From contig NZ_CP163443.1 of assembly GCF_041053055.1 (NCBI RefSeq), positions 1,612,001 to 1,676,000 on the forward strand: a stretch of DNA of 64,000 nucleotides, in the 5' to 3' direction. Position numbers and translations under genes: made by a program. The stretch is from Streptomyces sp. R41 (lineage in GTDB: Bacteria; Actinomycetota; Actinomycetes; Streptomycetales; Streptomycetaceae). The notes beneath the pieces are model-generated. The model had not been told where the DNA came from. It saw only the letters and a program-made list of their open reading frames with translations, and searched no databases. This document shows, piece by piece, positions 34,542-43,457 of the stretch; the first letter of the stretch is position 1, and each line of letters starts with the position of its first letter.

Positions 34542-34689
34542 CAGCCTCAGAGCGAAATCACCATCCTTGACCGTCCAAACGGGTATGGGCTGCTCGTTCG
34601 GCCTCGTTGCCCGCTTTATCTCCGCTATTTCCTTCCGGAGTTGTTTTGGCACTGCTCGCGCGACCGGATTGTTGGTTAGGGTGACAAGG

Positions 34690-35105
34690 AGAGGCTGATC
34701 CCGATGCCCTTGACCAGGGCGATAGCCAGGCTGGCGAGTTCGGGGCTGCACAGAATGGGTCGGACACGACGGGGGGCTCGCGTTGGATCGCCTGGCCGGA
34801 GCGGAGCTGGAAGTCGGCCAAGACCAGTTCGTGCTTCACGGGCTTGTCATCTTGCTCGGTCCAGCCGCGCAGCCCATACAGGCTGACGATCCCGGCCATG
34901 TCGGCGGGTGGCAGCGGGCAGTAAGCCGTGGCGTGCCCGGACTTCCGGGAACCGGAGCCGTCAGGAAACAACACCCCACAGTCGTGGGGCGCGGTCACCG
35001 GCTCCACCGACACGGTCAGCGTCTTGTTGCGGTCCCGCGGCGCCGGCAGGGCGGCGACGTAATCCCGCACCGCCCGACGCTGGGCACCGCAGACGCGGTG
35101 GGCGT
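34690..35105 (-). pseudogene. IS701-like transposase C-terminal remnant
   Basis: Minus-strand translation gives a recognisable transposase tail: DYVAALPAPRDRNKTL, VTAPHDCGVLFPDGSG, GHATAYCPLPPADMAG, IVSLYGLRGWTEQDDKPVKH and ELVLADFQLRS, as in IS701-family DDE transposases, where LRGW.EQ..K.VK.EL is conserved. No N-terminal or catalytic first Asp region is present, and the reading trails into unrelated sequence after PVVSDP. The adjacent stretch 34540-34690 is locally richer in A and T and holds no gene. Confidence 0.65.
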
Positions 35106-35792
35106 GTGACCGGCCGGCCCCCACCCGCGGTGCTGCCCCCATCGCTGCGCGTGCGACTCGGGCTGATCGCGGCCCTCGCCGCGCTGGTGGTCGTCGTGCT
35201 CGGGGTCCTGTACGCCGGCCACAGCGAGCCCGGCAGGGTGGACAGGTGGATCATCCAGCCGACGGCGGACAGTGTGCGGCCGCCGTGGCGGCGCGTCGCT
35301 CTGGCCCTGGACTTCTTGGGGGAGCCCGCCGGATCGGCGATGTTGGTCGTGGCCGCCGTGGGCGGCTGCCTGCTGCTTCGGCGTCCTCGCGCAGCGGTGC
35401 TCATCGTTGCCGGGGTCGGCATGAGCGTGGGGACGGCGACACTGCTCAAGTCGCTGGTGGGACGCACCATCCACGGTGACGGCAACCTGTCCTATCCGAG
35501 CGGGCACACCGCCTTCTTCACCGCGCTCGCCCTCATGGCGGCGTTGCTCGCGACTGGCCGGCTCGGCCTCGGCAGGACGGCCGGCACGTCACTCGTGTTC
35601 GCCGCGGCGCTGGTTGCCGGCGCCGCGATGGGATGGGCGCAGGTCGCCCTGGGCGCGCACTACCCGACCGATGTCCTCGGCGGCTGGTGCACCGCGCTGG
35701 CGGTGATACCGGCGACCGCGTGGCTGGTCGACCGGATGGCTGACCGGCTGGCCGATCGGATGGCCGACGCCGGTCGACGGGAGCATCGCTGA
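35106..35792 (+). CDS. PAP2-family membrane phosphatase
   Basis: A 228-residue integral membrane phosphatidic acid phosphatase type 2 protein with five or six hydrophobic helices. The catalytic motifs are present: KSLVGRT in motif 1, LSYPSGHTAFFTAL in motif 2, and QVALGAHYPTDVLGGW in motif 3. Members dephosphorylate phosphatidic acid or undecaprenyl pyrophosphate, the latter being relevant to the lipid carrier used by the neighbouring polysaccharide locus (inference). The GTG at 35106 (reading MTGRPPPAVLPPSL) lacks a clear ribosome site, so the start is uncertain. It ends 7 bases from the convergent last gene of the EPS operon. Confidence 0.87.
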   Translation: MTGRPPPAVLPPSLRVRLGLIAALAALVVVVLGVLYAGHSEPGRVDRWIIQPTADSVRPPWRRVALALDFLGEPAGSAMLVVAAVGGCLLLRRPRAAVLIVAGVGMSVGTATLLKSLVGRTIHGDGNLSYPSGHTAFFTALALMAALLATGRLGLGRTAGTSLVFAAALVAGAAMGWAQVALGAHYPTDVLGGWCTALAVIPATAWLVDRMADRLADRMADAGRREHR

Positions 35793-35799
35793 CGTCACG

Positions 35800-37125
35800 T
35801 CACGCCAAGCGGCGGAATACGGGCTTCACCGGTCGTCCGCCCAGCCAGGGGGTGGGGTCACCGGCGTCCAGTGCCTTCCGGTATACCGCACATGCCTGGG
35901 CCACCACGTCGACGGTGCGGTCGATGTCCGCGTCGTCGAGCGCGCTGCTCACCACGAACGACGGGGCCAGCACTCCGCCCGCGAGGAGCCGGCGCAGGAA
36001 CAGGGTGCGGTACTGCTGCGACGGCTGCCGGTTCTCGTCCAGGGTGGCGAAGACCAGGTTGCTGGCCCGGCCCCGGACGACGATGTGGTCGCCGACGCCC
36101 ATGCCGGCCGCAGCGTCGCGGACACCGGCGGCCAGCCGCTCGCCGAGGGCGTGCAGCCGCGCGGTGACGCCCTCCTCGACGTAGGTGCTTTGCACGGCCA
36201 TCGCGGCTGCCAGGGAATGCGTTTCCGCACCGTGCGTGGTGGACAGCAGGAACACCCGGTCGCCGGAGTGACGCAGCCCGCCCCGCTCCATCAGCTCGCG
36301 GCGCCCGGCCAGCGCGGAGACGGCGAACCCGTTGCCCAGCGCCTTGCCGAACGTGGAGAGGTCGGGGACGACGCCGTACAGGCCCTGGGCGCCCGCCTCG
36401 GACCAGCGCAGGCCGGTGATCATCTCATCGAAGATCAGTACGCAGCCGTGCCGGTCGGCCAGTTCGCGCAGGCCGGCGAGGTATCCGGGAGGCGGCTCGG
36501 TGTGGCCGGCAGGTTCGAGAATCAGGCAGGCGACCTCGTCCTGGTACCGGGTGAGCAGCTCCTCCGTGGCGGCCAGGTCCCCGTAAGGGAACGCCACGGT
36601 GAGCTCGGTGGTCGCCGCCGGAATACCGGCGGCCATCGGCGTGGTGCCGATGAACCAGTCGTCGACGGAGAAGAACGGATGGTCGGCGCAGATGGCCACC
36701 CGCGGGCGCCCGGTGACGGCACGGGCGAGTCGCACCGCGGCGGTGGTGACGTCGGAGCCGTTCTTCGCGAACTTCACCATCTCCGCGGTCGGCACCGTGG
36801 CCAGGAAGCGTTCCGCGGCCTCGACCTCCACGATGGACGGCCGAACGAAGTTGCTGCCGCGGTCGATTTCCCTGCGCACCGCTTCGTTCACGCGTGGGTG
36901 GGCGTGGCCGAGGCTGACCGATCGCAGGCCGGAGCCGTACTCGATGTAGCGGTTGCCGTCGATGTCCCACACGTGGGCACCGCGGCCGTGGCTGATGACC
37001 GGGGCCAAGTTCTCGGGGTACTGGTCGTCGCCCTTGGCGTAGGTGTGCGCACCCCCGGGGATCATGGCGTGCAGCCGCTCGTTCGCCGTCCGCGACCGGG
37101 GCAGGAGGAACTCTTCGGTGTCCAC
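35800..37125 (-). CDS. PLP-dependent aminotransferase class III (glutamate-1-semialdehyde aminomutase-like)
   Basis: A 441-residue fold-type I PLP enzyme. IPGGAHTYAKGDD, then GAHVWDIDGNRYIEYGSGLR, the PLP-phosphate region AKNGSDVTTAAVRLARAV, LIFDEMITGLRWSEAGAQG and the Schiff-base Lys in STFGKALGNGFAVSAL (near residue 260) are all present. It resembles glutamate-1-semialdehyde aminomutase, but its position at the end of an EPS operon points to amination of a sugar or side group rather than haem synthesis. It starts with GTG at 37125, 7 bases after rfbC. It is the last gene of the 21-gene run. Confidence 0.88.
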   Translation of the reverse strand: MDTEEFLLPRSRTANERLHAMIPGGAHTYAKGDDQYPENLAPVISHGRGAHVWDIDGNRYIEYGSGLRSVSLGHAHPRVNEAVRREIDRGSNFVRPSIVEVEAAERFLATVPTAEMVKFAKNGSDVTTAAVRLARAVTGRPRVAICADHPFFSVDDWFIGTTPMAAGIPAATTELTVAFPYGDLAATEELLTRYQDEVACLILEPAGHTEPPPGYLAGLRELADRHGCVLIFDEMITGLRWSEAGAQGLYGVVPDLSTFGKALGNGFAVSALAGRRELMERGGLRHSGDRVFLLSTTHGAETHSLAAAMAVQSTYVEEGVTARLHALGERLAAGVRDAAAGMGVGDHIVVRGRASNLVFATLDENRQPSQQYRTLFLRRLLAGGVLAPSFVVSSALDDADIDRTVDVVAQACAVYRKALDAGDPTPWLGGRPVKPVFRRLA

Positions 37126-37132
37126 GCTGACT

Positions 37133-37684
37133 TCAGCTCTCTTTCTGCTTCAGGACCTGGGCGAGGCTCGGCGCCTCCCGGTCCCGCTGGGACATCGATG
37201 CGACCGGCAGCGGCCAGGGAATGGCGAGCTCCGGGTCGTCGAAGCGAATCGTCAGGTCCTCGGCCGGATCGTGCGGGCGGTCGATCCGGTACGAGGTGTC
37301 GGCGGTCTCGGTCAGCGCCTGGAAGCCGTGCGCGCACCCCGCCGGGATGTACAGGGTCGTCTGTGTCTCGCCGGACAGCTCGAAGGAGGCCACGTTGCGG
37401 TACGTCGGCGAGTCCGGCCGCAGGTCCACGACGACGTCGAAGATCTTCCCGTACGAGCACCGCACCAGCTTGGCCTCGCCCAAGCCGGAGCGCAGGTGCA
37501 GGCCGCGCAGCACGCCCCGGACCGAGCGAGAGACGCTGTCCTGGACGAAGGCGTCCGGGTCGAGGCCCACCGAGCGGACCACGTCGGCGTCGAAGGTGCG
37601 GCAGAAGAAGCCGCGCTCGTCGGCGTACGGCGTCGGTTCGAAGAGATACGCGCCGGCGATCTCCGGGACTTCGGTCGCTTTCAT
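37133..37684 (-). CDS. rfbC: dTDP-4-dehydrorhamnose 3,5-epimerase-family protein
   Basis: A 183-residue RmlC-type cupin epimerase. The catalytic set is recognisable: FCRTFDADVV and QDSVSRSVRGVLRGLHLR (His in GLHLR), YGKIFDVVVDLRPDSPTY, then LYIPAGCAHGFQALTE with the second conserved His. These enzymes epimerise C3/C5 of 4-keto-6-deoxy sugars on dTDP (or CDP) donors. No other dTDP-rhamnose gene (rmlA, B, D) is nearby, so the partner pathway may be encoded elsewhere or the substrate differs. The ATG at 37684 overlaps the preceding TGA by 4 bases. Confidence 0.9.
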   Translation of the reverse strand: MKATEVPEIAGAYLFEPTPYADERGFFCRTFDADVVRSVGLDPDAFVQDSVSRSVRGVLRGLHLRSGLGEAKLVRCSYGKIFDVVVDLRPDSPTYRNVASFELSGETQTTLYIPAGCAHGFQALTETADTSYRIDRPHDPAEDLTIRFDDPELAIPWPLPVASMSQRDREAPSLAQVLKQKES

Positions 37685-38913
37685 GGAGCCTTCCGCGAGG
37701 TGGGGGCGTGGTCGGCCGCAGGGAACAGGGCCGTGGTCAAGGAGTTGAACTGGTGGTCAAGTCGGCGGGCGGCGGCCTGGTTCCGCTCGGTGAGGGTCTG
37801 CCGCAGCTCGGCCGATCGCTTCTCCAGCGCCCGGAACTGCTCGAGCAGCCGGTCGGCGTCGACCTCGCGCGCCGGATGGCAGTACGCGCCGAGGCCCATC
37901 TCCGTCATGAGCGCGTCGCTTTTGGCCGCGTAACAGAGAGCGAGCACCGGCGTACCGGTCTTCAGCGCGCAGATCAGGTTGTGGTACCGGATCGCCACCA
38001 CGGTGTCGGCAGCCGCCATCTCCTTCATCAGGTCGGCCAGTGAGGACGGCTCGGCAGCGGTGACCAGCGGCGAGTCCACCGCGTCGAGGATCGCGGCGAC
38101 CACCGACGCGTCGCATTCGTCGCCGGTGAGCAGCCGGACCGGCCTGCCCTCCTCGACCAGCGTGCGGACGAACCGGATCGTCCCGTCGAGGTAGCGCCGG
38201 TATATCTCCTCGGCCCGGGCGCGGTCGTCGTTGCCGCCGTGGAAGTCCATGACGCCGACGCAGACCGTGCCGGGCGAGTCCGAGGGGGCGCTCGCCCGCG
38301 GCGTCGGCAGGGAGAAGGCGAGGTCCGGGTAGACCTCGTCGCGCGCGGTGTCCACGCCCATCGCCCGCATCGCGTCGCGGGACTGGGCGTCCCGGTACGA
38401 CCGGTACGCGGCCAGCCGCGCCGACCAGCGCACCAGGGCCCGGGTCGGCCGGTTGCCGATCGTCGCGGCGCCGACGCTGACCAGCGCGACCCGGGTGCCG
38501 AACAGCCGGCCGGATGCGCAGAGCAGGAACAGCGAGTACGGGAAACCCCACGGCCGCAGCGGCAGCGTGGCCTCCAGGACGCCCATGCCCGGCACGATCA
38601 CCACGTCGTGCCGGCGCACCCAGGCGGCGGTGCGGAAGACGTCGACGAGTTTGCCCAGACCCTTCGCCGCGACCGCGCCCGCACGCGACGCGGTCCGGTA
38701 CTCCCCGCGGTACCAGTGGAGCCGCGTCGCGGGGATCCCGAACCGGGTCGTCACGGCCTCGGGCCCGCCGCACAGCGCGTCCACGACCGCCTCCCGGTGC
38801 TCGGCGCGCAGGTAGCCGAGGACGGCCTCGAGCGACCCGTCGTTGCCGAGGTTGCCGGAGCCGAGCAGGCCGAACACCCCGACGCGCACCGGAGTTTCGT
38901 CCGCGGACGTCAT
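37681..38913 (-). CDS. polysaccharide pyruvyl transferase-family protein
   Basis: A 410-residue protein of the PF04230 (WcaK/AmsJ/CsaB) family, which attaches pyruvate ketals to polysaccharides. It opens VRVGVFGLLGSGNLGNDGSL, the family N-terminal loop, and carries VVIVPGMGVLEATLPL, VALVSVGAATIGNRPTR, then ICALKTGTPVLALCYAAKSD and YHNLICALK in the second Rossmann-like half, the donor-binding region. Pyruvylation would add negative charge to the polymer. It overlaps both neighbours by 4 bases. Confidence 0.85.
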   Translation of the reverse strand: MTSADETPVRVGVFGLLGSGNLGNDGSLEAVLGYLRAEHREAVVDALCGGPEAVTTRFGIPATRLHWYRGEYRTASRAGAVAAKGLGKLVDVFRTAAWVRRHDVVIVPGMGVLEATLPLRPWGFPYSLFLLCASGRLFGTRVALVSVGAATIGNRPTRALVRWSARLAAYRSYRDAQSRDAMRAMGVDTARDEVYPDLAFSLPTPRASAPSDSPGTVCVGVMDFHGGNDDRARAEEIYRRYLDGTIRFVRTLVEEGRPVRLLTGDECDASVVAAILDAVDSPLVTAAEPSSLADLMKEMAAADTVVAIRYHNLICALKTGTPVLALCYAAKSDALMTEMGLGAYCHPAREVDADRLLEQFRALEKRSAELRQTLTERNQAAARRLDHQFNSLTTALFPAADHAPTSRKAP

Positions 38914-39857
38914 GCCTGCCTCCCCTCACGGCCGGCGACGAGGGCGTCGACGGAGACCGTGAGCAGGGCCGGGTCGACCGGGGCGCGGTCCTCGACCCGC
39001 TCGCCGGCGCCCGGCCGGACCCGGCTGGTCATCCACGAGGCCAGGTGGCGATAGCACGCGCGCCGGTCGGCCGGGGACAACGGCGCCCGCCGGATCGCCG
39101 AGGCGAAGCCCCAGATGTACTCGGCGAGCAGCCGGGGCGTCGGGTGCAGCCGGCCTGCCCGGCGCGGGTCCAGGTTGACGCACCGGGAGCGCTTGGAAGG
39201 GTTCGCCCGCTCGGCGCGGGTGGGGTGGTCGCGGCGGAAGTACAGGAGTTCCGGCACCTGGTGGAAGCGCCCGTGCAGTGCGATCTCGGCGACGAACGTG
39301 CGGTCCGCGTGGTGGTAGCTGTCCATCGGCTTCACCCGGCGCAGCGCGTCGGCCCGGATCACCCCGTAGAAGTCGTCACCGCCGGGCTCGAACAGCATGC
39401 TGCGGAAGCGCTCCGGCGGGTGCGGCGAGTCGGTGGCGAGCGTGTACTCGTACGGGACCGTCACCTGGCCGTCGCCGTCGATGACCGCCTGGTCGGCGTG
39501 CGCGAGGATCACGTCCGGCCGCTCGTCCAGCGCCTCAACGCAGCGCTGCAGCAGGTCGCGGGCGTAAAGGTCGTCGTGCGAGGCCCACTTGAACAGCTCG
39601 CCGCGGGACTCGGCGAACACATGGTTGTGGTTCGGCGTGGCGCCGATGTTGCGGGGCAGCCGGAGGTACCGGATGCGCGAGTCCCGCGCGGCGTACTTGC
39701 GGCAGATCTCCTGGGTCCCGTCGGTCGAGGCGTTGTCGGAGATGACCAGCTCGAAGTCCTCGTAGGTCTGGCCGAGCAGGGCGTCGAGCGACTCGGCCAG
39801 GTACTCCTCGCCGTTGTACACGGGCAGGCCGATGCTCAGCCTGGGTTGGGCGGTCAT
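38910..39857 (-). CDS. glycosyltransferase family 2
   Basis: A 315-residue GT-A glycosyltransferase. It begins MTAQPRLSIGLPVYNGEEYL with the nucleotide-sugar DxD-like motif in VISDNASTDGTQEICRKYA, followed by RLPRNIGATPNHNHVF and KWASHDDLYARDLLQRC. The HHADRTFVAEIALHG region holds the catalytic base. The ATG at 39857 overlaps the flippase stop by 4 bases; a longer reading from 40658 runs through the flippase gene and is rejected. It adds one sugar to the lipid-linked repeat unit on the cytoplasmic face. Confidence 0.92.
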   Translation of the reverse strand: MTAQPRLSIGLPVYNGEEYLAESLDALLGQTYEDFELVISDNASTDGTQEICRKYAARDSRIRYLRLPRNIGATPNHNHVFAESRGELFKWASHDDLYARDLLQRCVEALDERPDVILAHADQAVIDGDGQVTVPYEYTLATDSPHPPERFRSMLFEPGGDDFYGVIRADALRRVKPMDSYHHADRTFVAEIALHGRFHQVPELLYFRRDHPTRAERANPSKRSRCVNLDPRRAGRLHPTPRLLAEYIWGFASAIRRAPLSPADRRACYRHLASWMTSRVRPGAGERVEDRAPVDPALLTVSVDALVAGREGRQA

Positions 39858-41161
39858 GAGGTCCTCACTTCGGGGATGGAGTTCTGGCGGTGCTCGCCCA
39901 GGGCGGACCGCAGTTGCAGCCACCACACGGCCGAGCCGCTGACGGTCGCGGCGGCGACGCCCCAGGCCGAGCCGACCGTGCCGGCCATGACCGCCCCGCC
40001 GAGCCCGCCGCCGACGTAGCAGGCGGAGGCGAACAGCTGGCAGCGCAGGCTGCGTCGGGCCGCGCCGAGCGCGCGCAGCCCGGCCGCCGCGCCGGTGCCG
40101 AGGCCCGCGCCCGCGACGCCGAGGGTGATCGGCACGATGAGCTGTGCGGAGGAGTGCCAGACGTCGCCGAGGGCGAGTTCGCCGAGCCGGTCCGGCATCA
40201 GCAGCAGCGCCGCGCCCCACAGCAGCGCGGCACCGGCCTGCCCGCCACCGAGGAGGAGACAGAACCTGCCGAGGCGGTGCGGGGCCTGCCGCAGCACGCG
40301 TGCCGCTTCCGGGACCGTGACCAGCGAGAGACCCATGAGTACGGCGAGGAAGGGACCCATCAGGAGCTCGGCGCCCCGCACCGCACCCACCGCACCGAGC
40401 CCGACGATCGCGCCGAGCCCGTAGGCCCGCAGCTGGCTCGCGCCGCTGAGGCTGACGTTCTCGACCAGGTACCGGTAGCCGAGATCGCGCTGCTCGCGAA
40501 GCCACCCGCGCGCCTCGGTCACCCGGGGCCCGATGTCGGACTGGAAGTAGCCGTACGCAGCGGCCACCGTGGCGGACGCGCCCCAGGCGAGCACGAAAGC
40601 GGCCACGCTGCCCACACGGGCCGCCACGACCATGGCGGGTATGAGCGCGATGCCCCACACGACGTCGTTGACGAACGCCTTGCGCCCGGTGCCGGCGGCG
40701 AAGAACGCAAACCGCCAGGCGTCCTGGAGCAGCAGCCCCGGCAACATGACGCCAAGGGCGGCGAACGCGGGCCCCACGCGGCCGCCGAGGCCGAGCCCGG
40801 CCACCACGGACACCGCGCCGAGGGCGGTACCAACGCCGAGCGCGGTACCCGTCGACCGGACCACAGCCCCGCGCCAGGACGCGTCCGGCACGCCGCTGAA
40901 GCGCACCACGAGCGGGTCGGTGGCAAGGCCGCGGGAGACGTTGAGCACCACGCCGTAGGTCACCCAGGCCAGGCTGAACACGCCGAACGCGGTCACCCCC
41001 AGCGAGCGGGCCACGTAGATGCCCACCGCGAAGTTGCTGATGCTGGAGGCCGCCTGGTCGGCCAGTCCCCAGGACAGCCGGCCGACGAGGGCCCGCTTGG
41101 CGGACCCGGCCGGTGGCGCCGTTGTCTGCGGATTCTCCCCCTCGGTGGTCATCGGCGTCAT
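39854..41161 (-). CDS. Wzx-type polysaccharide flippase (oligosaccharide export family)
   Basis: A 435-residue integral membrane protein with about 12 hydrophobic helices, the MATE/Wzx-like architecture of lipid-linked oligosaccharide flippases. It starts MTPMTTEGENPQTT and passes into SWGLADQAASSISNFAVGIY, the typical N-terminal helix with a conserved Gln, then YLVENVSLSGASQLRAYGLG mid-protein, equivalent to the second bundle start. It should move the undecaprenyl-linked repeat unit across the membrane. The ATG at 41161 overlaps the previous TGA; a longer same-frame extension to 42379 runs through the neighbouring gene. Confidence 0.85.
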   Translation of the reverse strand: MTPMTTEGENPQTTAPPAGSAKRALVGRLSWGLADQAASSISNFAVGIYVARSLGVTAFGVFSLAWVTYGVVLNVSRGLATDPLVVRFSGVPDASWRGAVVRSTGTALGVGTALGAVSVVAGLGLGGRVGPAFAALGVMLPGLLLQDAWRFAFFAAGTGRKAFVNDVVWGIALIPAMVVAARVGSVAAFVLAWGASATVAAAYGYFQSDIGPRVTEARGWLREQRDLGYRYLVENVSLSGASQLRAYGLGAIVGLGAVGAVRGAELLMGPFLAVLMGLSLVTVPEAARVLRQAPHRLGRFCLLLGGGQAGAALLWGAALLLMPDRLGELALGDVWHSSAQLIVPITLGVAGAGLGTGAAAGLRALGAARRSLRCQLFASACYVGGGLGGAVMAGTVGSAWGVAAATVSGSAVWWLQLRSALGEHRQNSIPEVRTS

Positions 41162-42432
41162 GCCTTGATCAGGCCGGCGCCGTGCAGGGCGTCGGCCGCG
41201 ACGGCCACGGTGTCGAACGGCAGCCCGGACCGCTCGGCGACGTCCAGCAGACTGTGCTCGCCGTCGGAGAGGTTGAGCACCCAGAGCATGGCCATCTGGG
41301 CCTGCTTGGTGTCGCTGCGGCCGCCGAGCGCGTCGTACAACCCGCGTCGGCCCAGCTGTGGTTCGCCGTAGGGGCTGAGGTTGAGGTACCGCCGGTTGCG
41401 GTCGAGCACGGCGAACGCCTCGCGGCAGACTGCAAGGGTGTCCGCCATCGCCTCCGGGAAGACGAAGTCCGGGTTGTCCGCCGAGGTGTGGTACTCGGGG
41501 TAGCCGGCGTACGGGGTCCGGCTGAGCGAGCCCACGCCGAGATTGAACCCGGGCGAGCAGTACTGCCGCTCGTCGTAGCCGTACGGGGTGAACTCGTCGA
41601 CGTGGTGCGGGCGTTCGGATGCGGTCAGCACATGCCGCATCACCCGGTCGATCTCCGCGTCGCCGCGTCTGCTCTGCTTGTACGTCAACTGGCCCCGGTC
41701 CCCGGCGCAGGCGAGCACGAGGCCGTGCTTGACCCGGTCCACCCGCTCCGCGTTGCGGGCCAGCCAGGTGATCGCCCCGATGGTGCCGGGCGCGTAGATG
41801 AACCGGTAGGTGTAGTACGGCGTCTCCTGTGCCAGCGCCCGGGCCAGGAACGTCGCCACCGCGATGCCTGCCAGGTTGTCGTTGGCCAGCGACGGGTGGC
41901 AGACGTGGCAGGAGACGATCACCTCGTCGGGGACCTGCCCGGGGACGACATGCTCGGCGTAGGTGAGGTGGCCGTCTTCGAGCGTGGAGTCGATGCGTAC
42001 CTCGTAGTCGCCGTCCGGCAGCGCGTCCAGGGTCTCCTGGGCCAGGCAGAATCCCCATTCCGGCTTGTAGTAGCTGGTGCGGTACGGCACCCAACTCGGG
42101 TGGTCCGGAAGGGTGTGCAGGTGCGTGCGCAGCTCGGCCAGCGGCATGGTCGCCGACACCGGCACGCTGTAGCCGAGCACGTGCAGGCTGGACGCGGCGA
42201 AGTCGACGACCCGGTTGCCGGCGGTGTCGGCGATGTAGGCGTCGCGGATGTTCCACTCCTGCGGCACCGTCCAGTCGAGCACCTGCGTCCCGGTCGGCAC
42301 CTCGTGCACCTGCAGCGGGACGTACTCGCCGACGATCTCCAGGGTGGCGCGCACACCGTCGCCGGTGATGCTCCGGCACAGCGGGTACAGCCGCTCCACC
42401 AGGGCGTGCATCTCTTCGCCGACTGCGGTCAT
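41158..42432 (-). CDS. DUF4910/M28-like aminopeptidase-domain protein
   Basis: A 424-residue protein recognised as the DUF4910 type: LYPLCRSITGDGVRATLEIV at the N-terminus, PQEWNIRDAYIADTAGNRVV, then an M28-like zinc peptidase core with VIVSCHVCHPSLANDNLAGI (metal His and Asp), GTIGAITWLARN and EYHTSADNPDFVFPEAM, and a C-terminal winged helix. Such genes are frequent in polysaccharide clusters; the real substrate is not known to me, and a role in trimming an amide-linked sugar substituent is speculation. The ATG at 42432 overlaps the epimerase stop by 4 bases. Confidence 0.82.
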   Translation of the reverse strand: MTAVGEEMHALVERLYPLCRSITGDGVRATLEIVGEYVPLQVHEVPTGTQVLDWTVPQEWNIRDAYIADTAGNRVVDFAASSLHVLGYSVPVSATMPLAELRTHLHTLPDHPSWVPYRTSYYKPEWGFCLAQETLDALPDGDYEVRIDSTLEDGHLTYAEHVVPGQVPDEVIVSCHVCHPSLANDNLAGIAVATFLARALAQETPYYTYRFIYAPGTIGAITWLARNAERVDRVKHGLVLACAGDRGQLTYKQSRRGDAEIDRVMRHVLTASERPHHVDEFTPYGYDERQYCSPGFNLGVGSLSRTPYAGYPEYHTSADNPDFVFPEAMADTLAVCREAFAVLDRNRRYLNLSPYGEPQLGRRGLYDALGGRSDTKQAQMAMLWVLNLSDGEHSLLDVAERSGLPFDTVAVAADALHGAGLIKA

Positions 42433-43454
42433 CGGCGCCACCGCAGGGTGTCGTCGACGGTGCCGGCGTCGGACGCCGCGCTCAGCACGGCGAGGCGGGT
42501 GAAGCGTCGCTCGAAGTCCTCCCGGGTCAGGTCGAACTTCCGGTAGGCGTCGGCGAGTTCGAGCGCGCCCTGCTTCACCGTCCACTCGCAGTCGAAGCCA
42601 GGAATTGCGGCGCGGAACCGGGAGAAGTCCACCCGGTACGACCGCGGATCGGCACCGTTCTCGCCGGTGATCCTCACCTTCGCGCCGGTCACCGCTTCGG
42701 CGACCTGTTCGGCGATCTCGGCGACCGTGACGTTGTTGGTCTCGCTGCCGATGTTGAACGCCCGGTCGTGCACCGCTTCCTGCGGCGCGGTCAGCGCGGC
42801 CGTGAAGGCCCTTGCGATGTCGGCGGCGTGCACCAGCGGGCGCCAGGGGGTGCCGTCGGAGAGCACCAGCACCTCGCCGGACAGGAGGGCGTGGCCCACC
42901 AGGTTGTTCAGCACGATGTCGGCGCGCAGCCGGGGCGAATAGCCGAAAGCGGTGGCGTTGCGCATGAACACCGGGGTGAAGTCGTCGTCGGCCAGCGCGT
43001 GCAGGTCGTCCTCCACCCGCACCTTGGACTCCGCGTACGGCGTCACCGGGCGCAGCGGGGCGTCCTCGGTCACCAGGTCGTCGCCGCCTGCGGCGCCGTA
43101 GACCGAGCAGGTGGACGCGTACAGGAAGCGCCGCACTCCGGCGTCGCGGGCCAGCCGGGCCAGCCGTACGGACGCGTGGTGGTTGATGTCGTAGGTGAGT
43201 TCCGGCGCCAGCGATCCCAGCGGGTCGTTGGAGAGCGCGGCCAGGTGGATCACGGCGTCCACCCCCGCCACGTGTTCGGCCGTGACGTCGCGCAGGTCCA
43301 CCCGGTGCCCCGACGGGTCCGCGGGCGCCGGGCCGAGGACGCAGTCGGCGAACAGGCCGGCGTCGAGGCCGACGACCTCGTGTCCGGCGGCCGCGAGGAC
43401 CGGGGCCATCACGGTGCCCAGGTAGCCCTGGTGTCCGGTCAGCAGTACGCGCAA
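42429..43454 (-). CDS. NAD-dependent epimerase/dehydratase (extended SDR)
   Basis: A 341-residue extended short-chain dehydrogenase. The nucleotide-binding GHQGYLG is at residues 7-13, AVIHLAALSNDPLG follows, the catalytic Ser lies in YASTCSVYGA and the Tyr-Lys pair in YAESK, with substrate-binding RPLVHAADIARAF. It acts on a nucleotide sugar, as an epimerase, reductase or 4,6-dehydratase; no motif decides which. Neighbours encoding a cytidylyltransferase-like enzyme and a C-methyltransferase suggest a CDP-linked branched deoxysugar. Confidence 0.9.
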   Translation of the reverse strand: MRVLLTGHQGYLGTVMAPVLAAAGHEVVGLDAGLFADCVLGPAPADPSGHRVDLRDVTAEHVAGVDAVIHLAALSNDPLGSLAPELTYDINHHASVRLARLARDAGVRRFLYASTCSVYGAAGGDDLVTEDAPLRPVTPYAESKVRVEDDLHALADDDFTPVFMRNATAFGYSPRLRADIVLNNLVGHALLSGEVLVLSDGTPWRPLVHAADIARAFTAALTAPQEAVHDRAFNIGSETNNVTVAEIAEQVAEAVTGAKVRITGENGADPRSYRVDFSRFRAAIPGFDCEWTVKQGALELADAYRKFDLTREDFERRFTRLAVLSAASDAGTVDDTLRWRR

Positions 43455-43457
43455 AGT

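Noticed and set aside
36085..38043. Long plus-strand frame across the aminotransferase, epimerase and pyruvyl transferase genes
   Set aside because: Arg/Gly/Pro-rich shadow translation with no motifs; the minus-strand genes are clearly real.
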